Below, piece by piece: positions 9,113 to 17,257 of a stretch of 64,000 nt of DNA (position 1 is its first letter; each line of letters opens with the position of its first letter). The position numbers and the translations under genes are program-made. The notes beneath the pieces were generated by a model. It was not told the origin of the DNA, did no database searches, and saw only the letters and a list, made by a program, of their open reading frames with translations. The DNA is from Endozoicomonas sp. OPT23 (GTDB taxonomy: Bacteria > Pseudomonadota > Gammaproteobacteria > Pseudomonadales > Endozoicomonadaceae). Location of the stretch: positions 1-64,000 of the forward strand of contig NZ_PPFD01000004.1 of NCBI RefSeq assembly GCF_009653635.1. Reading direction: 5' to 3'.

Positions 9113-9133
9113 ATCAACTTAACTTACCACCTT

Positions 9134-9572
9134 TCACTCACCCCAATACTTTTTATGGCATACACAGAAGATTAGTCGACTGGTTATTTCTGCCCTGAAA
9201 CTACAATATCTACCCAGACGAGTGACACCATCAGCATTAGAATATTCCTGCTCATAGAACACATCTATGGGTTTTTCTTCAAGTGGAGTCAACCCTGTTT
9301 CAACATCACAGTTTCTACAAACAATCAGTAACTGATTGTTTTTTGCCTTATTATTAAGCTCCTCTGTACGTCCTGTTTTAACGTGTTGCAGTGCCACTCT
9401 GATACGTTCCTGCGTTGGCTGACCAACCATCAGGATATAGATTGCTGAGTGTAATTCGTAATGGTCAGAAAGTTCGGGAAACAATCTACCGGCATCAAAA
9501 GAGGTCATAAAACGCACATCAGTTTGAGTGTTTTTTGGGAATGCACCAGCCGGGAATTCCACCATTGTTGCG
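9134..9572 (-). pseudogene. IS-interrupted secreted-protein gene, 3' part
   Basis: This is the downstream part of a gene split by the IS1595-family element at 9573-10683. Taken alone, it reads as a 143-codon frame starting MVEFPAGAFPKN, but that ATG lies where the other fragment ends. Removing 1120 bp (element plus one target copy) joins the halves in frame as ...KSATM-VEFPAGAF... . The segment contains VCRNCD and other cysteines and matches no family that I recognise. It could still be translated from its own ATG, but no ribosome site is seen. Confidence 0.75.
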
Positions 9573-10683
9573 GGCTAAGTTCCCGCAGATAGTTGAAAGC
9601 CCCAATGCTCTGCAATTCTGCTAACGGATCGTTCAGTATTTAACTTTACTGCACCTGATAGATCTCGCTTCCAAGCCAGATAATGCGGGAGGTAACGGGT
9701 TGCTACCCCACGAAATACACCTCCGATCCAGCGTTTTAAGTCACTATGATAAGAGTTAACATGTTGAATATGATAAATGCCTTCAAGAACATGTTGACCC
9801 GCTGAGGTCACCAATTCCTTAAACTCAAACCCAAGCTTCTCTGCAAGCTTTTCGTGGGCAAGATGGGCATCAGCACAGACCGTTGCTTCAATTGATATGC
9901 GGCCGTTCAAATGACGACACAACTCATTTGCACTCTCGTTTTCTAAAACACCATCAACAGTGTGCCGATTACGGTCACGAGCCACCATTACCGGGACTTT
10001 TCTGGTTTTGTTCTGATCATTACCGCGTTTGCGAGAGGGTCTTGGCAGACCTTCTCTCTGCCCTTTAAAGGATTCACGGAAAAAAGTTTCGTCAAGCTCA
10101 GTGATGCCCGAAAGCTTCTCAGCCTGATCGTTATTGATAACTTCCAGGAAGCGGTGACGCCATCGGAAGGAGGTTTTCAAATCAATATTGTATTCATTGG
10201 CAGCAGCACGAAGAGTCATGGAATAAGTCATGCCGGTAAGATAATTATTCCATTTTTCTGGATATCTAAGTCTTGCCAGAGGCGTTGCACTGAATGCATT
10301 AAATGTTTTCTTGCATGATTTACAGCGGTAGCGTTGCCGACCACTTTGAACCCCCCAGCGATAAATGCTGTGGCTTTTACATTCAGGGCAAACAGGTTGT
10401 TCTGCAAAGTGGGTTAATATGCTTGTTGCAAGATCAGGCGTCGAGCGCTGGTTATTGGAAGAGGGTTTGCTGTCTACAGGAGCGAAATCAGGCTTTTCCT
10501 CTGAATCATCAATGGGAATACGAGCATTGAGTAGCGTTTTATCAAGAATACCCCACTGTTCGTTGTTTAATGATGGAATGGAATCGATAAAGTTCTGGAA
10601 TAGCTCTGACTGCATAACAACCCCCAGAAATACTAGAAGACATAGGGAGTGTAGCTCATTCAACTATTTACGTGAACACAGCC
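9573..10683 (-). mobile_element. IS1595-family insertion sequence
   Basis: The element is about 1.11 kb. Its ends are imperfect inverted repeats of about 25 bp: both begin GGCT, contain GTTC, and share ATAGTTGAA. The 9-bp sequence ATTGTTGCG occurs immediately outside both ends (9564-9572 and 10684-10692), consistent with the 8-bp target duplication expected for this family plus one ambiguous base. The surrounding match extends to CCATTGTTGCG. It carries one transposase gene on the minus strand, apparently intact. The perfect target duplication suggests a fairly recent insertion. Confidence 0.88.
9575..10615 (-). CDS. IS1595-family transposase
   Basis: A 346-residue DDE-type transposase. The N-terminal zinc ribbon is CPECKS...CKSCKKTF. 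The catalytic core contains ELDETFF, then a conserved VCADAHLAHEKL, and ends with NSYHSDLKRWIGGVFRGVA followed by TRYLPHYLAW, the usual C-terminal block in the ISPna2-like branch. The ATG at 10615 is preferred because GGGGG lies 6-10 nt upstream; an in-frame start 48 bp earlier lacks this. The stop codon falls inside the left inverted repeat, as is common in compact IS elements. No frameshift is visible. Confidence 0.9.
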   Translation of the reverse strand: MQSELFQNFIDSIPSLNNEQWGILDKTLLNARIPIDDSEEKPDFAPVDSKPSSNNQRSTPDLATSILTHFAEQPVCPECKSHSIYRWGVQSGRQRYRCKSCKKTFNAFSATPLARLRYPEKWNNYLTGMTYSMTLRAAANEYNIDLKTSFRWRHRFLEVINNDQAEKLSGITELDETFFRESFKGQREGLPRPSRKRGNDQNKTRKVPVMVARDRNRHTVDGVLENESANELCRHLNGRISIEATVCADAHLAHEKLAEKLGFEFKELVTSAGQHVLEGIYHIQHVNSYHSDLKRWIGGVFRGVATRYLPHYLAWKRDLSGAVKLNTERSVSRIAEHWGFQLSAGT

Positions 10684-11495
10684 ATTGTTGCGCTTTTAAC
10701 ACAGCTGAAATTAAGACTTTTACCTCCTGTCACGCTGTGGGTCTTTGGCCACAAAAATTTCACACCCAGATTGTCTTTTATTTTTTGTTCCAAATCATAA
10801 AAGCAAAGATAATAAGTCGGCTCACCTTGATCGGTTGTTTTAGCTATTAAATTACACGGATCCAGGTGTAGCTCAGCCAACCCCACCTCCATTTCTTCTG
10901 GTTCACTTTGTCCAGGTTCTTGTATTTCTTTTGATCCATCACTTTCTTCAGCGCATTTATCGTCTTCATCACCTAGAGGCAAATAAACTACAATACTTTC
11001 TGGAAGCGCTTGCTGGGCTGCATGATCTGCAAGTGTATTCATACTGCCCAGGGGTACGATTTCACTCTGGACAGCTTTGATTTCACTGCATGCAAAGCTA
11101 CCCATTTGCCGATCCCATTCTATCGCAGCTTCCCTTTCACCAAGGTCATCAGAATATTCATTGTAAGGATTATCATCATGTTGATTGACTAGTACCGGTG
11201 TTTCATCGCCAACTTCATTTTCTAATAGCCCGTCTATCACACCCGTCTCTAATATCCCCTTCTCCAGTATTCCTAAGAGTCTCCGTGGCAGTTCATAATT
11301 ATTGAGGGGTTCGAACAATTTGGAGAGTACTCCGAGAGAAAATAATTCATCAGATGCAGCATACGCTGAAGGATGATGATAAGGCATGTTGAGCTTGCGC
11401 TCAAAAGACAAATCTGAATATGAATTCAATACCAGTAATGACAGGAGAAGACTGATAAATCGAGAAAAGTGGTGCAGCATGGTCGTATTTTCCAT
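10684..11495 (-). pseudogene. IS-interrupted secreted-protein gene, 5' part
   Basis: This is the upstream part of the gene split by the IS. It encodes 271 residues before the junction, starting with a hydrophobic segment (FISLLLSLLVLNSYS) that looks like a signal peptide. A long acidic middle region follows (for example EEMEVGLAEL around residues 205-215). Joined with 9134-9562, the intact product would be 413 residues. In the present state the frame runs 16 bp into the IS and stops after AVFT. No family is recognised. The start has no clear ribosome site; M6 is an alternative. Confidence 0.72.
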
Positions 11496-11906
11496 TAATA
11501 TCTGAGGAACTAATAAGATATATTCAGAATAATGCTACTTAACGCTACCAGCACTCTATAACAACCTTATAAAGTGTGATTAGTAACGACTACTGAATAA
11601 TTTTGAAAACACCATCTAGAAACAACAAACACTCTTGTTTTATATTTCTTTGGCTTCTCAAAACCTTCAGACACCTGCAATTAAAAATAGTTCTATAGAC
11701 AAAAACAAAAAAAACAAACCCAACCATTTATTTAAACAACAAGCATAAAATAATATTTTATTAAGACTTAATAAAATTAAACATAAATTCACTTTACACC
11801 CAGTAATATCTCAACATTTTATTTAATCAAAACCGTTGTTACAGCGTTACTTTTTTTGCCTTAAATTTCAGTGCAGTTTTTACTACACCTTAAGTATAAA
11901 TCGGCT
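11496..11906. other. AT-rich gap without genes
   Basis: These 410 bp are strongly AT-rich with short A and T runs and stops in all frames. They form the upstream region of the IS-split gene and end at the second amrA repeat. I see no gene, tRNA or hairpin terminator. Confidence 0.5.
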
Positions 11907-11974
11907 CTACAGAGCCATGAATGGCCTGAGGATATGAGTTGCTTTCGGTATCAGTGTTTTAAGTTTGGTGGGTA
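11907..11974 (+). repeat. Direct repeat of the amrA 3' end, copy 2
   Basis: This is the second copy of the amrA 3' end (see 9044-9111), detached from any complete amrA. Its frame stays open past the usual stop and ends at a TAA near 12001. It could be a right-hand attachment-type site or the ancestral gene end left after an insertion. Confidence 0.85.
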
Positions 11975-12033
11975 CTCTCAATCAGAGACAGTGTCGGTAT
12001 AAATATGCCCTATTTCTTCACTAACAAGTTCAA

Positions 12034-12471
12034 TCAACTTTTTTCTACTTGAGCCATATTTTTTGCGTCAAATACATTATCACTACCCGCACACCTTGTA
12101 AGATTAGGATCTGTGGTAACAGAATACCTGATACCAATCACCGCAATTCTGGTATAAACAGACTTCGCTTCATTCTTAGGCGTTTTATCCCTGATAACAT
12201 TGCAGCAACCTTGATCCAAAAGCCCTGAATGAGTATCTGATTCAGAGTCCTTCCCGCCAGATAACACAATTATTAGTCGTCGTTCAATTCTTCCATCGCT
12301 TGCAATTCGAGCCCCTCTGATTATTCCTTCATACGAAGCAATAGCTCCATCAGCTGTCATTAGTTTAACTTCGCTCTTGAACATTGACACAGCTTCGCTA
12401 TCAAGTGCCGTCAATGGAATAGTAAAAGAATCTTTAGTGCCATAAGGATTGCTTGGTTTTACAACTTCTAG
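12034..12471 (-). pseudogene. TadG-like pilus protein with VWA domain, C-terminal fragment
   Basis: The open frame encodes the last part of a von Willebrand factor A domain as found in TadG/TadE-type Flp pilus proteins. It contains SYEGIIRGARI, RRLIIVLSGGKDS, CNVIRDK and RIAVIGIRYS, followed by a CAGSDNVFDA block. The frame opens after a TGA at 12474-12472 without an ATG near the protein start; a TTG at 12414 is the only early start-like codon. The N-terminal transmembrane and TadE parts are missing. No other tad genes are nearby, so this looks like a decayed remnant. Confidence 0.6.
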
Positions 12472-13252
12472 TCAAAATAAGTTATCAACTGCCTGTTTAT
12501 AGGCTACTCCATAATCTCTTACATTAGTTGTATAACAAGTCGGACATGCATCATGTATTCCGCGTATAAAAGTCAAATAAAACCAAAGCTAGGTGATTTT
12601 GGAGAGTTTGCCCCTTTGACTGCCCATATAGCTGTTGCGGAAGATTACCAACGATAGTTTTAAGGCGTATAATTGAGTCAGCATTTTCCTGTCTTTGTTT
12701 TGCTCATCAAGTTGTCGTAATAAACAGCCATGCTTGTCTATAGGGCTTCAGGTGCTGTTGGTTGTTGCATCAAAGCTGAGTTTCAGCATCTGTACCTTAA
12801 ACGAGTGCGAAAGACTGTCTTTTTTACTGTTACTGTTGTTTTAATTAAACACTTCGATGTCGCGTTTCAATTTATTTTTTTATATTTATTCGTCATATGA
12901 CTTAGTACTTATGCACTGTCAGTAAATTTATTCCTTAGAAAATCGAACCACAAATCTTAAAAATGTTTTTTGGGTTAAATTTTTAATTCACGCTTAATAA
13001 ATATTAAGAATCAGAAATAATTAAATCAATATAATTAATGCTTATTAATTAGCTTTCATCTTGGCTTTCAAACAAATACGACGATAAATGTATATCAATT
13101 ATTTGATTCTCATACCTTTTGATACTTAACAAGAATGCTTGTTATTAAACATCCAACAACCATTGTGAATTGCCATTCTTTTTCTTCCTTCTATCCTTCC
13201 ATAGTTCAACTTAAGTTCATTCTACTTTCACTCTGAAAGAGTCAGGTGACCT
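12472..13252. other. AT-rich region without a convincing gene
   Basis: These 780 bp are AT-rich, most strongly at 12840-13140. A minus-strand open stretch of about 50 codons around 12555-12710 (containing GNLPQQLYGQSKGQ) could be the remnant of a coding region, but it lacks a start and I do not recognise it. The last 150 bp should contain the promoter of the pepsin-like gene; no clear hexamers stand out. Confidence 0.45.
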
Positions 13253-14554
13253 ATGAGCTATAAACCTGCTGTTCTTCTTCAGCCACTGGCATTTCTTCTT
13301 GCTGCTCCACTGCTTCAGGCCAGCCCTGTCTCAGGCTATGAAGACATGTTTCTTTACGACAACAACCGAATAATGATTGACCTCAGAACACCGACGAAGG
13401 AGGAGTGGTTTAAGCAGTTTGCTTCTGAAGATCAAGACGCAGTGGATGAACTGCCCTCAAGTAAGCCGATAATACCGATCACTAACCAAAATAAAATGCA
13501 GTATATGGCGACCTTTGAGGCTGGCTCAGACAATCAGAAATTCACTGTATTGATGGATACTGGCTCAACGGATATCTGGGTACCCGGCCCTAAATGCTCG
13601 GCAACCGGTTGTATCAATAAACCGCACTTTGACCCAGGCAGCAGCCAGACATTCGTTAACACTAATAAGCCTCTAAGCATTCTGTATATGTCTGGCGCTA
13701 TGAACGGAACAGAGGTTCAGGATCAGGTCACTCTCGGCGGCATCAGTGTTCAAAATCAACTGTTTGCACTGGCTCATACGGTGTCACCAAACTTTGCCCA
13801 ATTTGCATTCGATGGCATATTCGGACTGGCCTATCCAGCACTGTCTCACAACCACGTTAACTCATGGGTTATGAATGCATACGCTCAGCAGAAAATCGAT
13901 GCGCCGATGTTTTCATTCTATCTTTCCAATGAGATCAACGGCGCCAACAGTAAGATGATTGTCGGCTCTCCTGTCTCCAGCTATTACGAAGGGGATATTC
14001 ACTGGCATTCACAGATAAAACCTACCCCAAGTATGCCCGTAGAATCCTATTACACCCTTGCCGTAAAAGGATTCAAAATAAACGGCAAAGAGGTAGAACA
14101 GGTCAAAAAAGACTGTGCTGATACTGGCTGCCCTGCCGTTGTAGATACAGGATCATCCTTCCTGTTAGTTTCTGACGACACCATGACAACGTTGTACACT
14201 GAGTTCCCTGTCCATCAAAATTGCGACAACATACATCAGTTCGATGGCCAGAAAGTCAGCATCACAGTGGACGACCAGGAATATGTAATACCTGTAGAGC
14301 AACTCATTGTTAAAGCAGAAGACAGTGAGGGAAAGCAGGCCTGTGTTCTGGCGGTAGATGTTAGCATGGACCCAGGCATTGACTGGACATTTGGCGACTC
14401 ATTCCTGCGCAGTTTCTACAGTATCTTCGACCAGGGCCATAAGCGTGTTGCTTTCGCTAATCTGGCCAAAGATTTCGCAGCGCATGAATATCAGCCTGAG
14501 CCCAGAATTGTGTATGTTAAAAGCCTGAATGACGTGGGAAGAAACCATTTCTAA
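13253..14554 (+). CDS. Pepsin-family (A1) aspartic protease, secreted
   Basis: A 433-residue protein with a signal peptide (about residues 1-24), a propeptide-like region to about 80, and a bilobal pepsin-type domain. Catalytic motifs are MDTGST (D102) and VDTGSS (D298). The flap tyrosine is probably Y145 in ILYMSGAMNG. DGIFGLAYP (about 187-195) and FGDSFLRSFYSIFDQG near the end are classic pepsin blocks. Cysteine pairs match all three pepsin disulfides (C115/C120, C288/C293, and a third pair in the C-lobe). Pepsins are common in eukaryotes and rare in bacteria. A good ribosome site (CAGGTGA) precedes the ATG. It would act outside the cytoplasm; its substrate is unknown. Confidence 0.93.
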   Translation: MSYKPAVLLQPLAFLLAAPLLQASPVSGYEDMFLYDNNRIMIDLRTPTKEEWFKQFASEDQDAVDELPSSKPIIPITNQNKMQYMATFEAGSDNQKFTVLMDTGSTDIWVPGPKCSATGCINKPHFDPGSSQTFVNTNKPLSILYMSGAMNGTEVQDQVTLGGISVQNQLFALAHTVSPNFAQFAFDGIFGLAYPALSHNHVNSWVMNAYAQQKIDAPMFSFYLSNEINGANSKMIVGSPVSSYYEGDIHWHSQIKPTPSMPVESYYTLAVKGFKINGKEVEQVKKDCADTGCPAVVDTGSSFLLVSDDTMTTLYTEFPVHQNCDNIHQFDGQKVSITVDDQEYVIPVEQLIVKAEDSEGKQACVLAVDVSMDPGIDWTFGDSFLRSFYSIFDQGHKRVAFANLAKDFAAHEYQPEPRIVYVKSLNDVGRNHF

Positions 14555-14561
14555 ACCGTTA

Positions 14562-14604
14562 TACCTGCTTTAGGCCGTTGGAGCGACAGAGCTTAAAGCA
14601 GGTA
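14562..14604 (+). terminator. Hairpin after the pepsin-like gene
   Basis: TACCTGCTTTA (14562-14572) and TAAAGCAGGTA (14594-14604) form a perfect 11-bp stem with a 21-nt loop. No T-run follows, so termination is plausible rather than certain. Confidence 0.45.
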
Positions 14605-14675
14605 CCTCCATACTATAAACCAGTACTGTTTAGCCTTTTTCTATACTTAATCCATCTTCATGGAGGAAGTAGAGA

Positions 14676-15128
14676 ATGAGTAGAGTACGATTGTATGCAG
14701 TTCTGGCCACCGCAGGTGTTGTCCCCTTCGCCGCCTGGGCACTACTGCGACTCATGGAGATAGACCTGATACCTGTTCTGGGCCATGTAGACCTGGCAGG
14801 CACAACTTATGCGGCTCTGATCATCGCTTTTCTTGCCGGGTCACACTGGGGCAATACTCTTCATTCGAACCAGCCATCAGACTGTCGGATACTCTGGATC
14901 AGTAACCTTGTTATGTTGTCCGCCTGGGTCAGTCTGGTGATGTTGCCGTTCGGCGTGCTACAGATTTCAGTTTATATAATCAGTTTGGTTGTTCTGTTGC
15001 TGGTCGATCTGCATCTGCTAAGAAACAATCAGATAACCGAAAGCTATTACACAACCCGACTTACGATTACCGGTCTGGTCATCATGCTGCTATTTGTTAC
15101 AGGAGTGACTTATGGAACACGCTATTGA
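14676..15128 (+). CDS. DUF3429 family membrane protein
   Basis: A 150-residue inner-membrane protein with about five hydrophobic segments and the conserved YAALIIAFLAGSHWG block of DUF3429. GGAGGAAG precedes the ATG at good spacing. The next small gene starts 17 bp before its stop, which suggests translational coupling. Function unknown. Confidence 0.8.
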   Translation: MSRVRLYAVLATAGVVPFAAWALLRLMEIDLIPVLGHVDLAGTTYAALIIAFLAGSHWGNTLHSNQPSDCRILWISNLVMLSAWVSLVMLPFGVLQISVYIISLVVLLLVDLHLLRNNQITESYYTTRLTITGLVIMLLFVTGVTYGTRY

Positions 15129-15384
15129 TATCATCAGGGTGTTAAAAATATTTGAGATCATTCGCGAGAATGGTAAAAAAATAGACGACGAATATTATTA
15201 CGAAGGCTTCTTTGCCTCTTCATCCTATGACGGCTATACCGTTATGTTAAGAACCCAACAGGTAAAGATGTTTATCGGTTTTCACAATACTTTTCACTTC
15301 GACAGTAAACATCAAGCCGATATTGATGATTTCATGCACTCACTGCTGAACCTTGAGTTTCTGAATCAAGACAAGAGCAGTTAA
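15112..15384 (+). CDS. Small hypothetical protein, 90 aa
   Basis: A soluble 90-residue protein, rich in Tyr, Phe and Asp, that overlaps the end of the DUF3429 gene by 17 bp. AGGAGTGACTT before the ATG makes a good ribosome site, and a strong terminator follows. These points support a real gene in a two-gene operon. No family is recognised. Confidence 0.7.
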   Translation: MEHAIDIIRVLKIFEIIRENGKKIDDEYYYEGFFASSSYDGYTVMLRTQQVKMFIGFHNTFHFDSKHQADIDDFMHSLLNLEFLNQDKSS

Positions 15385-15418
15385 CTGACGTTTAAGAAGC
15401 TGTTTTTTACAGGAACAA

Positions 15419-15453
15419 AAAAAGGCTGCCCTGTTAAGGAGCAGCCTTTTTAA
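15419..15453. terminator. Bidirectional terminator
   Basis: AAAAAGGCTGC (15419-15429) pairs with GCAGCCTTTTT (15441-15451). The stem is flanked by A-runs on one side and T-runs on the other, so it can terminate both the plus-strand operon and the convergent tyrS. Confidence 0.88.
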
Positions 15454-15494
15454 TAGCTAGTATTTTTTTAAATCAAACTTTAAGCCAACAACAA

Positions 15495-16802
15495 TTATAC
15501 GACTTCAAACAGGAAGTGGTTTTTCTTACCCAGTTTCACCATGAAGAAGCGGCCGTACATGGCATTTTCCGCAGAGAAACATTCTGGCAGGTTCATATTG
15601 TCGGCTGCACCACGAGCTGTACCGTTAAAGAAGACAGCATTGCGAGCCAGAGCATCTTTAACCTGCTTACCGGATTTAACCATGCCTTTCTCAGCAAACA
15701 GCTGAGTCATTGGCTGACCTTTCAGTTCATCACGCTTGAGGGTGGCACTTGGCAGACCATCCTGCTTCAGCTGCTCAAGGTCATTCTCGGACAGGCTGCT
15801 GCTATCACCGGAGAACAGTGCAGCAGTGATTCGTTCTGCAGCCAGCAGACCTTCTTCACCGTGAACCAGACGTGTAACTTCTTTTGCCAGAATACGCTGA
15901 GCTTCCGGACGACCTTCACGTTCTTCATCCGCCTTCTTGATGGCATCAATCTCTTCCTGAGACAGGAAGGTGAAGAAACTCATGAAACGGTAAACGTCAG
16001 CATCAGCGGTATTCATCCAGAACTGATAGAAAGCGTACTGAGAGGTTTTGGCTGGATCCAGCCATATCGCACCACCTTCGGTCTTGCCGAACTTGGTGCC
16101 GTCAGACTTGGTGATCAGTGGCACAGTCAGGCCAAAAGCACGGGATTTGTTCTGACGACGAGCCAGATCAATACCACCGACAATGTTGCCCCACTGGTCA
16201 CTGCCGCCAATTTGCAGAGTGCAGTCGTAACGACGGTTCAATTCGGAGAAGTCCATTCCCTGCAACAGAGCGTAGGAGAATTCAGTGAAAGAGATACCGG
16301 CGCCTTCACGGTTCAAACGCTGCTGAACCGATTCCTTGTTGATCATGGCATTCACAGAGAAGTGCTTGCCCACGTCACGCAGGAAATCCAGAGCGGACAT
16401 TTCACCGGTCCAGTCCAGATTGTTCACAACCAGTGCAGAATTGTCGCCACAATCGAAGTCAATAAACTGGCTGACCTGACCTTTGATCTTGTCTACCCAA
16501 CCGGCTACGACATCAGGAGTATTAAGCTGACGTTCCGCAGCCTTAAAGCTTGGGTCACCAATCAGACCGGTTGCACCGCCAACCAGAGCAATAGGCTTGT
16601 GGCCGGCTTCCTGGAAGCGCTTGAGTACCAGCAGTGGAACCAGATGACCAAGATGCAGGCTGTCGGCAGTCGGATCGAAGCCGCAATAAAGAACTCGAGG
16701 CTGTTCGCTCAAATGAGCGTCCAGTTCCTCGACGGCAGTAGTCTGCGCGATGAGCTGGCGGGCCTGGAGGTCATTCAGTAGCGGGTTGTGACTCTCGGAC
16801 AT
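15495..16802 (-). CDS. tyrS: Tyrosyl-tRNA synthetase
   Basis: A 435-residue class I aminoacyl-tRNA synthetase that charges tRNA-Tyr in the cytoplasm. The HIGH motif is HLGH (50-53) and the KMSKS motif is KFGKT (237-241), the form found in TyrRS. The C-terminus carries an S4-like RNA-binding segment ([10 protein letters not shown]). AGGAAAGG precedes the ATG. It is divergent from the M23 endopeptidase gene; the tyrS / M23 / anmK cluster is the same as in Pseudomonas. Strong codon bias leaves a long open frame on the opposite strand, which I take as a shadow. Confidence 0.96.
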   Translation of the reverse strand: MSESHNPLLNDLQARQLIAQTTAVEELDAHLSEQPRVLYCGFDPTADSLHLGHLVPLLVLKRFQEAGHKPIALVGGATGLIGDPSFKAAERQLNTPDVVAGWVDKIKGQVSQFIDFDCGDNSALVVNNLDWTGEMSALDFLRDVGKHFSVNAMINKESVQQRLNREGAGISFTEFSYALLQGMDFSELNRRYDCTLQIGGSDQWGNIVGGIDLARRQNKSRAFGLTVPLITKSDGTKFGKTEGGAIWLDPAKTSQYAFYQFWMNTADADVYRFMSFFTFLSQEEIDAIKKADEEREGRPEAQRILAKEVTRLVHGEEGLLAAERITAALFSGDSSSLSENDLEQLKQDGLPSATLKRDELKGQPMTQLFAEKGMVKSGKQVKDALARNAVFFNGTARGAADNMNLPECFSAENAMYGRFFMVKLGKKNHFLFEVV

Positions 16803-17257
16803 TTACCTTTCCTGCTGCTTTTTGCTGATCAAAAGCGTCTGCTGATTCAAACACTTATGCTGATCAACGCTCTAAAACCATGTTTCAAACTTTCTGTCGA
16901 AGTTCAACGAAACAGGCCTTTGGCGAACCAGCATAAGGTCTACGTAAAGAACGGGACAAAATACAACAAAATGACGCCAGAACAAAGCCGCAATTGGCTC
17001 CTGCTGCTGAATACTCGTGACTTTTATCGGACTGCAGTAATTCTGCGGCTAAACAGGGCGAAATATACCTAACAAGGTTATGGGAAAGAGCCTTCCTGCG
17101 TAGCGCTGCAAAGCGACTACACAGACCTTGTCGATTTTTTGTCAGAACTGTGCAGAAAACTTTACAAATCACCTATAGCTATAAATCAATTCATTCGTTA
17201 GCTTTTCGAGATATAATTAAACACATAGTTACTTAACATAAACATGCATATTGCGTT
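16803..17257. other. Divergent promoter region between tyrS and the M23 gene
   Basis: This 455-bp region has short open frames on both strands (16788-17072 plus, 16885-17172 minus). They overlap each other, lack ribosome sites and look random. A perfect TATAAT at 17212-17217, 40 bp before the M23 start codon, is a likely -10 element; its -35 is poor. Confidence 0.45.

Noticed and set aside
12555-12661. Short plus-strand frame and a facing minus-strand stretch containing GNLPQQLYGQSKGQ
   Set aside because: No start signals, stops soon on both sides, not recognised; kept only as a possible remnant in the region entry.
15516-16781. 421-codon open frame opposite tyrS
   Set aside because: It mirrors tyrS over its whole length; strong codon bias in tyrS keeps the antisense frame free of stops.
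16788-17172. Two overlapping open frames in the tyrS / M23 gap
   Set aside because: They overlap each other on opposite strands, lack ribosome sites and cover the expected promoters.
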